Below, piece after piece: positions 34,701 through 45,900 of a stretch of 64,000 nt of DNA. Under the pieces are notes generated by a model. That model did not search any database and was not told the DNA's origin. It saw only the letters and a program-made list of their open reading frames with translations. The stretch is from Trichoplusia ni (taxonomy: Eukaryota; Arthropoda; Insecta; Lepidoptera; Noctuidae), in assembly GCF_003590095.1 (NCBI RefSeq), contig NC_039488.1, positions 7,378,001 to 7,442,000 on the forward strand. Reading direction: 5' to 3'. Both the position numbers and the translations under genes were made by a program. The first letter of the stretch is position 1. Each line of letters starts with the position of its first letter.

Positions 34701-35985
34701 TTGATATCAGGTAGCAATCTTTTAAATCTTGCTACCAAATTGCAAGTTTTATAACGCACCGCAATTTCATTGCTGTAATTACAATTTAACAGCAATAATT
34801 GTTGTATTGTCGGTACGCTTTTCCTCAACCGTACTTTTTTGCCGACTCAGATAAGAATACAACTGGTAGATATGTAATCGCTCACGTGTGACAGACAATC
34901 AACCGTGAATAGTGTTACGGTTAGCGTCTAGGTGTTAATTGATTTAACATGAACATACACGGTCTTTGGCGGAAGTTTTTATAGATGTTACAGGGGACCA
35001 AGTAATAAAGTTATTGTTATTGAAGTTATATTATCTTAAAGACAAATAATTAAGAAGGCAAAATAAATGAAAAAAACTCAGACAAACCTTTCACCCTCAC
35101 AACTTTTAAATGGTCGACTGGTTTTTATCAAACATGTCTAAGAACAATCACGCATAATTCACCTTTAATACAAAACTAACTAAATTGGAATCTGATGCCA
35201 CAAACAGACAGTTAGATAGATAGACAGACAGCATTATAACACCCCTCTTTTTGCGTCAGGAGAAGATTCTCTTAAAGATGCTAATCTGATTTTAAATATT
35301 ACTCCAATCGGTAAATTCGTTGCAATTCTGACAACGAGTCTTAGTATGGATTACTTTGATACCTAGCCGAACGGGATGTGGAGCTCATATAGTAATAAGT
35401 TCACATAGAAGTATGGTTAGTAAGTAGGTAAGTATGAAGTTAGGCAGAAGAAGTCTGATGCCGATCATTTTTTACACATCAGATCAATGGAAGGCAAAGA
35501 GGGATATCGACTCCGTTAAAGTCAACGTAGAGCTTCACCCTTGCCAATTTTTCTGGGTACCAGACAGAAACGTTTGCAAAATAGCACAACAGTCGTTCAT
35601 TTTTTGAAATTTTTTATGGCCCGAAAATATAACCCTCATGACCATACTAGAAATCGATCTGTCGTTTAAGAAATTAAATATTCCGAAAAGTAAACTCCGA
35701 AAAGTAAATATTCCGTTTCGTCAGTTTTAAACATTTAATAGTTACACGGACGGAGAGAACGTCGATAAGAGTAAATATCCTTGACAAGGCAGCTGTATTA
35801 GTCATCGCATTACCTATTATTGGCCTAGGCTAGACTAATTCTCACACCGTTTTATTTGAGACACTTTGATAACGGTTAAAATAACAGTAAAAAATGCAGG
35901 TAAACGAATGAATTACCGATTAACAGGATTCTATTTTTTATTTTTATAGTAACTATGTAACTATCGTGAGAAAAAAATCATTATT
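31763..35985. other. Gene-free region with tRNA-like remnants
   Basis: No supported gene. Reverse-strand tRNA-like segments lie at 32345-32435 (B box GGTTCGAATCC) and 33050-33118. A 35-base hairpin is at 32984-33018 (16-base perfect arms). An old family K copy is at 34325-34460 and a repeat fragment 'gcattataacacccctc' at about 35231. Confidence 0.4.
32345..32435 (-). repeat. tRNA-like sequence (SINE head, family unclear)
   Basis: The reverse strand shows 'tgttggtgtagcagtgatag' and 'gtcgcaggttcgaatcctaa'. A similar degraded piece is at 37728-37790. With no acceptor-stem pairing seen, I treat it as a SINE head rather than a tRNA gene. Confidence 0.5.
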
Positions 35986-35987
35986 AA

Positions 35988-36150
35988 CGGTTTACTCAAG
36001 CTTATTTATCGCGATTGCCCGACTAGTTTCGGACCCAACCGGAGTCCGGCGGCGGCGGGATCGTGACTCAGCGCCAGCTTATAATTAAGGACTCCAAAGG
36101 ACTCAAACTTCGTTGGGTTCCGATCAATACGCGTGAGTAAACCGATGCAT
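35988..36150. mobile_element. Fold-back element (family F)
   Basis: Left arm 'ggtttactcaagcttattta' with 'cccgactagtttcggaccca'. Right arm 'gttccgatcaatacgcgtga' with 'gtaaaccgatgcatcattta'. GC-rich centre 'ggcggcggcgggatcg'. Non-coding. Confidence 0.7.
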
Positions 36151-36319
36151 CATTTAACAAAAATTATAACGTTAAATTTTAAGTCTGCCCTAATTATTTG
36201 AGCTGATGTTGCTCAATATTTCTTTAATTCATAGCCTGAGTGCCAACTCCTACTTTTCTAAGTTCCATGTTTAACTATTTGTGTGATTTGATTTGACACC
36301 ACGTGGGTGTTCAAATGTC

Positions 36320-36500
36320 AGCCGGTTCAAGTCACCACGCCAAACCTACTGTACGCTAAGTATCGCGGGTTTGTTCCCCGTGTCGCTTATCATAGCGTTT
36401 GTGTGATCCTGGAACGATTAACCTGAAACTAGGAGCCTTTGTGCATATGACTTTAATGTCTCTAAAACCTCTCGCGGCACAAAGAATGGCTGCTGTTTGA
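36320..36500 (+). repeat. SINE family A
   Basis: 'ggttcaagtcaccacgccaa', B box 'GGGTTTGTTCCCCG', then 'gcgtttgtgtgatcctgg' and 'aaaacctctcgcggcacaaa'. A partial family F arm follows at 36520-36590. Confidence 0.65.
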
Positions 36501-38892
36501 GTCGCGGTTCCACCGCCTGGTCATCTCATGATTAAGGAGTCCGGCTGGATTCGAAACTACTCGGGCAATGATAAAGGACTCCAGTTGAAAACGAAACTCC
36601 CAGTTATCAAATTACTTTCCCTTAATGTTATGAAATAGACGATATTGTCCGCTTAACTTGAAAGCTTTCTTTCAAGTCTCATTAGGTACCGTCCATACAA
36701 TGTATTTCCAGTTCCTGATTGTTTATATCCTATCCAAATTCCTTATATATGTATCTCCAAGGTTTTGCGGCGACGGCTCAGGTAGGAGGTATAGTTACAA
36801 TATCAGGTATCTTGTAGTAGCATTAGCTACTTGTATGTTTGTATTGTGATCTTATTTTTACATCCTAGGTGGTGTTAAGGATATATAAAGACCATAATTA
36901 TAGGAATGGGCTATTAATTTGTTTAGATTAATCCGGTTTCATTTTGTAAACGGCTGGGTTATGCCAAAAGAAGTTTAAGCGAAAATAATTTGAGGGTAAA
37001 TTAAAAAATGTACTTTGGTCAAAATGGCTTAAAGTGGCTTATAAAAAAACGATTATGAAATGTATATGTTTGTTGTCTTTATGCTCTTAAACGACAGGAC
37101 CAGTACTGACAGAATTTGGTATAAATAAAGTAGCTGCCACTCTTGATTAACACATATGCGTCTTGAATAACCAACATTCAAGCAGGCGAAGACGCAGGAA
37201 ACAGCTAGTATTATAATATCCTTATACCAAGTGTCATTTGTTTGCGACATTGACTATTTATACAAGTCTTGATACTTGAAGGACTTTGACCATTTCGATA
37301 AGAAATTCCTGTTTATTCATATTAATGTTTAATTGATTTATGACAAGGAAAGGGTTTATCTTGCTGCACTTTTAGTAACTCAGCAAAGAAGCGAGGTTTT
37401 ACTCGCAATATATTATGTATTATTTTAGTACCATCTTAATTGATACTTTACCGAATTAGAAATATATGCGTAAAATACCGTAATTTAATTCTAATCAATT
37501 ATCAGCTAATTAGCGCAGCAGTTAAGACGATCATCCCGAACATATAGGCAGACAAACATACAAAATATTGCTATTACGGAAAAATGACATTAACTATCTG
37601 CTTATCATCTACTATCTTCCTCTATCAAACAGACATACAAACACTGTTAAAATAAAATGTATATAAAAACGAATTTTGCCTGAAACAAATAATTAATTTT
37701 GTCGTATACTTATATCGTGCCTAGTTTCAAACCTGCAACCTTGGAGAGAAATGAGGTTATTGAACCACTGGGTTCTCGACATTTGTAACATTAGTAAGGA
37801 TTAAATAGTAATCCCATTAAAATATGAACAAGAAATAACTCTTTTTAAGTCTTGTCATAATAGCCTTTCAATGCCAAATATTGTATATTCTGGCATTGGA
37901 AAATATAACTTGGCAACATTTAACATTTTTACTAGCATTTTACTTGCAACGTTAAGTTGCATGTGTGTGTCGATTGTGGCAAATAGAATGTATTCATCAA
38001 AATAAGTACAGCCATTTACAAGATATTTAGAATAAAATTGGTATGATTAATCGAATACTTTTTTGGCGGAATATTAAATGTATTTAGTTTGGTATATTAC
38101 ATTAATATTATAAAAGCGAATTTATACGTTGGTTAGCTCTACAAGTCCAAACTGCTGGGCTGCTGTCGACGAAATTTGTTCACAATCGGTTGAGCTGTTT
38201 AAGAGTAACATAAACATCTTTCACATTTATTACATTGGTATGGGATCAACATTTTGCTACTAAACATTATTTATCAAAAAACCTTGCAAACGATATCTTT
38301 CACACACTCGTATTTAAACATACAATAAAGTAGCCAGTTTATGCCGAGACAGGACAAAATAAATTGAAAAAGCATTCAGTGTCACACATATTTAGACCAT
38401 AACGTCATCCGTATTCTTATCACACACGTTACAGATTTATTTAACATGTCCATATATAACTGTTATAAAGCGGTTATTTTACCTGTAATCAGTATTAGTA
38501 AGGCAAAAGTTTGTGTAGATGTGTTTGTATTTCATAACGCTTAAACGGCTACATTAATTTTGATATAATTGCGAAGTCGTCCTTTTTTTGGTATTTGGAA
38601 TGGCATAGAAGTTTACGCTTACCAGCTACTACTGAAGTAATCCGGTGGATTGCTGAACGATATCTTGTAAAAGATTCTACGGGAACGCGATAATACCGCA
38701 CTAGGTAGCTATCATCCTTGATTAACAAAAAACAGCTTAATAATTCCGTTTAAAAGATACGAGCAATGAATCAGGGACAAATACATTATATTAGTATTTT
38801 TGGTAACTTTTAATCAATTTCAGGCTACCGAATATACTGCAGTAACGTACGTAACACCGCGGTACCTAACACAACCAGTACAATGTCATTAT

Positions 38893-39055
38893 TAAATGAT
38901 GCAACGGTTTACTCACGGGATTGGCCGACTAGTTTCGGACCCAACTGGAGTCCTTAATGATGAACTGGCGCCGCAATCCCACCCATACGAACCCGCCCGC
39001 CAACTAGTCGGGTGATCCTGATAAATACGCGTGAGTAACCGTTGCATCATTTAAC
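38893..39055. mobile_element. Fold-back element (family F)
   Basis: Arms 'ttaaatgatgcaacggttta' (38893 on) and 'taaccgttgcatcatttaa' (end) are inverted. Inside are 'gactagtttcggacccaact' and 'aactagtcgggtgatcctga'. The centre is unrelated to other copies. No protein is encoded. Confidence 0.75.
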
Positions 39056-39059
39056 AATG

Positions 39060-41160
39060 AATAATTCTCAAGATAGATACTATCAAAATGTAGTCCGAAT
39101 TATTTAATATTGATTTGACAATTATTTGAAAAGGTCTTTGACCTATACGTTAGCTAATCGAAGGCCATATAACATAAATACATGGTCATATACCGTATTA
39201 GTTTTAATCGTTTTCCCCTTGTTTATAATTATGTTGTATGAGTAAAAAACATAAATATCACAAGGAAAAGGGTGTCGTTAAAGTAATAATAATTTATCCT
39301 TAAATAGATTGTTTATGCAATTATTAGCGAAGTATTTTATATATGTATTATATTAGCAGACACCTCTGACATGTAACAATAACTCAAATCAGTTGCAAAA
39401 TGAATGTCAATGTTAAAAATGATTTTTGATGACAAAAATCAACGCCATTTTTGCTAGCTATACCGCCTTCACATCCGTTTTACATCTTATAATCTATACA
39501 ACTTGGTGTAATTGTGCATGTGAGTTGAATATTTGTAAAACGCACTGCGACACAAGGACTTGAATGGTATCATTTTAACTGAGGTCAGAAAAAAATGATT
39601 TTAAATAATGAAATAAAAAAGTTTAAAGTATTTTTTGTTATTATCACTAAATAATTAAGAAATCCTACAAATTTTAGAAACGCATAAGTTTTTATGTATT
39701 TACGTATGGCTGTTAGTTCCTCTATCACGCAAAAACCACAGAACAGGATTAAGACAGGATAATTTTTATCCCGATTTTATGTTCCCGTGGACTCATTTTC
39801 TATTTGTAGCTGGCGTGCTCGCGGGCAACAACTACTTATACTTATTTTAAAACACAGACTTCTTAATCATTAACCTCCTTTTTCAAAGTCGGTTAATAAA
39901 TATGCCGTAAATGTCGAACAAGTAACGTGCACTTTATTACAAACATTATTTGTTTAAAACTGAGTAAACAATGATAAAAGTGTTTTCACTTTCACAGTGC
40001 GACTGAGGAATAGTTACGAGGCGGATTGTACTAGTTTATTATACCTACCTATTCGCATTTTTTGACTAGCAATAACTTGTTTATAATGTTTATAATATCT
40101 AAGTTCCATTTTTTTTTTTTTCAGAAATACGCACACGTTACCAAACTAATATGTTGAGTATGTAAGTTGTGTGCATTATTTAGAGTTATATTTTTATAGC
40201 ATAGCATTTTGTCTGATAATTAATATTATAAGAAGTACGGAAAGAAACCCATCATTGCCCAAAAGTGAGATCAATACCGACAAGAGTACCTATGTAAGTT
40301 TTCATCCGTGGGACTAACAGAAAAAAATATATTTTTGAATTTGATAAAACGTTAGTCGCAAATCCAAATCATTAATTTTCATTTATTTCATCAAGACACC
40401 TTCACAACCACGAATTGAAATCACAAATAATAAATTAATTCAATTTTAAATACGGACGGAGAAAATAACCTTTTGGCTGATGACGAGACGCGTGCATGTC
40501 TCAAAGAACAGAAAAATATACAAAAAAAAAAAGAAATTTTATCGTGTCATCAACGATCAAAGCAACTTAAAAAAATATATTAAGTTTCAACCAATAAGAT
40601 TCATGTTGGATGACGTCACGTTTTCTTATTGGCTATTTTTGCACCCTAAAGGGCTGCATCCTGCTTGCCAGTGCTTGTTTTCCGAATTCGTATCCAAATT
40701 CGGTTGGCAGGTGGACAAAATGACCTTGTGAAGAAATATTTATGTAGATATGTCTTTATTACACCATGCGAAGATAATTTATTCCAATTGTAGTGTACTT
40801 TGTTTAAAATTTACGTCAGCTAATGATAGCGTTATTTTAATTTACAAAAGCGAATAATTAATCAGCGGATAGGTATTTGAAAATTACCGAAGTTTTATTT
40901 ACCGACAAAACTAAATTAACCTACAGTACATTATAAAATAACAACGTAATTCTTAATTTATCCTCGTTACAATAATAAAATTTATGTTTTAAAAATCTAC
41001 CGTATCTTATTAAAAATTTAAATACAAATATTTAATTTATAAAACCCAAACACAATTCAAGTACGCAACGAATGTGATTGTTTAACGTTATAAGTCTAAC
41101 AAGGAACATTTACTGATATAACCCGATTCGCTATGCAGTAAAAATAAAGTTTATAAAACA
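39060..41160. other. AT-rich region upstream of the divergent promoters
   Basis: No gene seen. It includes a SINE A scrap at 39505-39560, a decayed repeat ending 'gctcgcgggcaacaactac' at about 39815-39836, and a CCAAT/CRE arrangement at 40591-40632. Confidence 0.4.
40591..40632. promoter_or_regulatory. CRE flanked by inverted CCAAT boxes
   Basis: CCAAT at 40591-40595, the perfect CRE TGACGTCA at 40611-40618 and ATTGG (inverted CCAAT) at 40628-40632. CCAATAAGA and TCTTATTGG form inverted outer arms. The combination is typical of promoters or enhancers bound by NF-Y and CREB/ATF factors. It lies about 0.7 kb inside the - strand candidate gene. Function is inferred. Confidence 0.4.
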
Positions 41161-41319
41161 AAAGCGAAGAAGTTAAACCAGTTTGCGAAAAATCTCACGA
41201 TTTCGCGCGGCCGGTGCGAGCAAGGTTTTTTATTTCTTTTTTTACACGCAAAGTACTTGATTTCATCACTTTTACAGCACAAGAATTAGTTAAATGTACA
41301 TTATTATTTAAGCACTCAC

Positions 41320-41425
41320 CTGTAATTAAAGTCACACGAAACGAATCCGTAATTTAATTCAGTATTTTGTATGAAATGCAATTCACTTACTTGCGTTCAC
41401 TCGTGACCTAGCGCCTAGCGGACAT
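41320..41425 (-). other. Candidate non-coding first exon of a - strand gene
   Basis: The - strand reads TTTAATTACAG then GTGAGTGC, a near-ideal splice donor at 41319. The region just upstream is richer in GC and CpG than the surroundings and faces the CKAP2-like promoter about 1.2 kb away. No coding frame is seen in the exon. Its downstream partner could be esterase 2, whose first coding exon has an acceptor at 12760, but that would need an intron of about 28.5 kb and is speculative. The transcription start is not defined. Confidence 0.4.
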
Positions 41426-41492
41426 TAGCACTGACAGTAATGCCAACGTGACGATATGTTCGTCCGTCGTCGTTCTGTTGGCAGTGCTAATG
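41423..41492. repeat. Hairpin-forming inverted repeat at the divergent promoter
   Basis: Perfect 11-base arms 'cattagcactg' (41423-41433) and 'cagtgctaatg' (41482-41492). Inner pairing 'gccaac' with 'gttggc' adds to the stem. It sits at the presumed start region of the - strand exon. Confidence 0.6.
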
Positions 41493-42652
41493 TTTACACA
41501 CTTACTGAATTTATTTCTACCTACTTAACTTTTGGTTAATTCGTTTATCGTCATATTTTTATTCATTATTATTTACGCAATCTGCAAGTTCGGTTTACAA
41601 AATTAAGTCAGTGCCTTAAGCACAAACATTTTTCTAAAAAAACAATGAACGCAGCCATAGCGTGTTCCAGATAACGCACTACCTTATTTTAAGCATACTG
41701 TACAGTCAAAATAGAAAGTGCTAGCCGCAACAATGCAACGTATGCCTAGTGCTGTCTCGGCGTTTTCTCTGCACTCAAATGAACACTGCACTTAGAAATA
41801 CGCGCTTATGAGCACTAAAAGTCTCAACCCAATAACATAAGATATTGCTGTGCCCGACAGGGTCCATAATGGTTCTGTATTATTATATTTTAAGACCTTG
41901 ATGTACATTATGGAATGTTAATGACGTACATTGCTTGATGTACAAATGCAATAAATGATTGAGTATTAATAGATGCTAATCAAGTATTTCGTTCGAGTAT
42001 GAACTTGACTTTTAAAAAAATTAGAAATTAAAATTAATTGATAATTCCTTAGATAAGGATTTATAATTCAATATGGATAAAGGATACTGTCTGCATGGTG
42101 AAGTTAAGTATAATATACTTAACTTGTAGATCAGATGTACTGTGGTCTAAAATGTTACTTGTTTGTAACAATTGCATTCTCGTCAACAATGAAGATCGTA
42201 TTGGTTACTTAAGCATACTATAAAAATCATGTATTTAACATGGCATAGTCGATAAAATCAAAGTTTTTTTAATCAATAATTACTAATTTCGGTTTGAATC
42301 TGTTTGTTCGGTATAATTACTATTTTTTTAACCGTTTTATGGTTAACAACCGATATAAAAAAATAGGATTTTACTACTACTTTTCTATTCAATTGAAAAA
42401 ACGAACTTAGGCCGTATAACTAAACAAGTAAGTAACTAACAACAACAACTATGTATGTTATTTTAAAAGATATACCTAATAACACAATATGGAACAAAAT
42501 TAATAGAATTTTATTGTTACACAAATCAATCAATCGAAAAACCGTATGCTACAGATTATAACAGTCTGCAACCAGTCGACTATGGAACGCGCTCACAATC
42601 GTTTTGATTTTAAATTTAAACGCCACCGGACACCAGCGCTCGGTTTGGTCGT

Positions 42653-42672
42653 TTCGTTCAGTTCAGTTCAGT
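42653..42672 (+). promoter_or_regulatory. Candidate initiator cluster of the CKAP2-like gene
   Basis: Three tandem TTCAGT units, matching the arthropod initiator TCAGT, lie about 270 bases before the coding start, in a GC-richer stretch with no TATA box. An upstream ATG at 42814 opens a 10-codon frame ending at 42843, which could act as a uORF if this leader is unspliced. Confidence 0.4.
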
Positions 42673-42937
42673 GTCCACCATTTTCAATTTGCCTCTTGGT
42701 CGTTGCAAGGTTTTGTGTGTTATTTAGAAGAGCCAATAATAAAATAATATTGTTGCTGTTGTGCAAGTGAATTAAGTAACGCATTCGAAATATTAGGAAT
42801 TCGTTATATATCTATGAGTGAATTGAATTTGAAAGACCAGTAACGGCTTTATTGACAAACCTATTTTGATACACAAACGTTGAAGTGATAATTTTTCTTG
42901 TTTTTATATTATTCTTCTATTAAGAAAGAACTGCACA

Positions 42938-45900
42938 ATGGAGTCCGTAACTGATCATTTGAAACGCTTGCGAGAGGAAAGGATTGCAAGAGAAAAGGCG
43001 CGAATTGAAAAGGTTGGTGATCGTTTTATTTATTTCCCGCGCGATTTGAACTGTATTGATTTTGGTAAAACACATTTTTATTCATCAAAGGATCCCTATT
43101 TGTTTTAGCGGCTCAATTTCATTAAAATCTAGAAAATGCTGTAATTATTCGTCTTAAATTCCAATTGGGTAATAATTATTTACTTAAAACTTGAAGTACC
43201 TATTGTTTATAAATTATTGTTATCTCTGTATCTAGGTTAAAAAGGCACAAATATAGCTTCAGCTTTCGATTACTCGATTAGCCTTTAGTATCATTAAATA
43301 TGGGACAGTTTGATTATTACTTCAGCATTTTATATCCATAAGTTACGTGGTTATAATCAGCGTGTTAAGTTGTATAATGAAACCAATACACAGACAACAG
43401 TAGCTTATTGAATAACTGATTAGTTATCAAGATTTCTATGATGACCTATTATAAAGAACTCTTTCCATACTTTCTAGAATTAGCACATTTGACCCTCAGC
43501 TATTGTTGTTTGTAGATAAATACTAATAAATAGATTGCATCTAATAAGCAGAACCGCTGACTAGTTTATCACTAACAAGCAAAAACTTATATTTTGTTCA
43601 TAACAGTTACGAGAACTGAATCTCAAGAAAGTTGCCGTAAAGAACCATATTCATGTCAACACCAGTGCGAAGAGGCCTAGCTCCGTACCAGTCACCGCAA
43701 AGCCCAGGCAGGCGTTATCTCAAGTTAAACTGGAAGGGAAAAGCAGCTCGTTGATTCCTGGACCCAGTGATAAGGTTGCAAGTTAGTATTTATTTGTATA
43801 CCAATATTATAAAATAATTTGAGGAGGAGCTTGTGGCTTAGGTATAACCGTATAAGTGAAACGATCACAGGTTAATCTATGCTTGACGCTGTTGTTCCTT
43901 AGATGGGTGACCATCTTTGTCACAACGATTTCCTTCATGTTTTGGTAGGCACGTTAAATTGACGGTCCCGGCTGTTATTCCTACATCTTTGAAAGTCGTT
44001 ACAGGTAGTCAGAAGCTTGAAAAGTCTGATAGCCAGTTGAAACAAGGGGTATTGTGTAACCCAGGCAACTGGGTTGAGGAGGTCAGATAGGCAGTCACTC
44101 CTTGTAAAACACTTTTACTTAGCTGAAACCGGTTAGACTGGAAGCCCTCAACATAGTTGGGAAAAGGCTAGGACAATAATTTAATATTATAAAACAATTT
44201 TCCAATCTCAGTACTTCATCTGGTTAATACTTTTAAACTAATTTTGATATCATCATAATTTATTATAAACTATTCAATTCAGTTTGTTCAGATTAGAAAC
44301 TATTCCATTAATCACTTGGCCATGTACCTCCACAGTATCTTACATATAATAATAACCCTCACAGTTTATTATGTCAGATATTTGCAATTGTGAAATAGAA
44401 CATATAGTTGTTTCATTACCCCCATCCTCTCATTCATTTCTTAGGTACTTATTGCAGTCAAGTAAAAGAAAACAATAGCCTTTTTAATCCTAAGTATGTG
44501 AAAAAAAGACAATTTGTAATCATCACAACAGATTATTCTCAAAATAAAACATACTGAAATAGAAATTGAAATTCATCACCATCAACCTTAAATAATCCAC
44601 TGCTAGGTATAGTTGCCCCTTTGCCTTTTGCTCTATCAAAAATTATAAATTAAAAAAAAACAATTTTATTATACAGATAAAACTACAAATGCAGTGAAAA
44701 CTACTACCAGTGCTCCCAAAGTAACTGTTAACCAGAAACCATCTGCCAAAACTGACAAATCTCTTGCAAATGATTCTAAAACAACTGGAAATACTATCAA
44801 AAGAGTTCCTAATAATGAAGCAAATAAATCTAAAACCAGTTTAATCCCAAATAATACCAAAAAGGTCTTAACAGAACGAAAACCAGACCTGATATCTAAC
44901 TTAGGTTGCAAACAAGGTTTTCCGATCCGTAAAGATAACATGACAACAAATTTGAAACTCCGTAAGAGTTTAGCGGTCACAAACACCAAACCTGAACCGA
45001 TAGCTTCAAGAAAGTCAATGATTCCTAAGATCCCTGGTTCGTCAATGACTTCACAATCTGCACCGCAGAATTCTGTGTTTGAACGCTTGTATAAACCAAA
45101 GTATACTCAAGAAAATCATGTAAACGATGTGAAGAAACTCCAAACTGATCCGGATTACTTGAAGAAGGTCATTCGTACCTCAGGATTGATATTAAACAAG
45201 CGTCACACAGTATTTGAAGCTACCAAACCAAAAGCAGCCCCTGTGCGTAGATCGATATCTGCGGTACACTTCAAACGGATTGGTAAACATGAACTGAGCA
45301 ACTGCATCCAGAAATTCTCATCCATCGGTGAAAAACTAAACAGCGTACACCTTAAACATATCAATGAAGATGAGAATGTAAAGGATGAGGTTGTGTCAGC
45401 TATCCGTAGTGAACGCAAGAAGGTTAAGTTCATGACTCCAATGTCCAGCTTCAATACCCCTAGACCGGAAGAGCTGCAGGGTCGGTTGAAGTCTTGGCTG
45501 GCAAAGAGAGGAAAGTCCTTGGATTCGTACCATCATTTGCAGTGTTTCGGCATACATCATCTACCGCACACAATTAATTTTGATCCAAAACAATTTGACG
45601 AAGAAAATAAGGAGAATATCGCTGTTGAATCGGACAGTGATGATGATTCTTATACGGAGACTATGAATGAAGAGATTCCAGCTACTAAGCAATGGAGGAA
45701 TGTTAGCTCTGTGAATGATTCTGTTGATTTGAATGAGTCTCATGATACCACAGCAACTTGCAGCGATGTTGTGAATACGGATAACATTGTTGTTGGTGCT
45801 TTGAATGATCTGACTGAAATTCTGAGGGAGGTGAGTTGACATTTTTTTGCTTATACTTTTTAATCGTCTTCAAAAAGGATGAGGTTTCATGTTTGTAACT

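Noticed and set aside
40480..40731. 83-residue open frame on the + strand
   Set aside because: Lysine-rich start from an A-run, no recognisable domain, and it overlaps the CCAAT/CRE cluster.
44669..44989. 106-residue open frame on the - strand
   Set aside because: Antisense shadow of exon 3 of the CKAP2-like gene.
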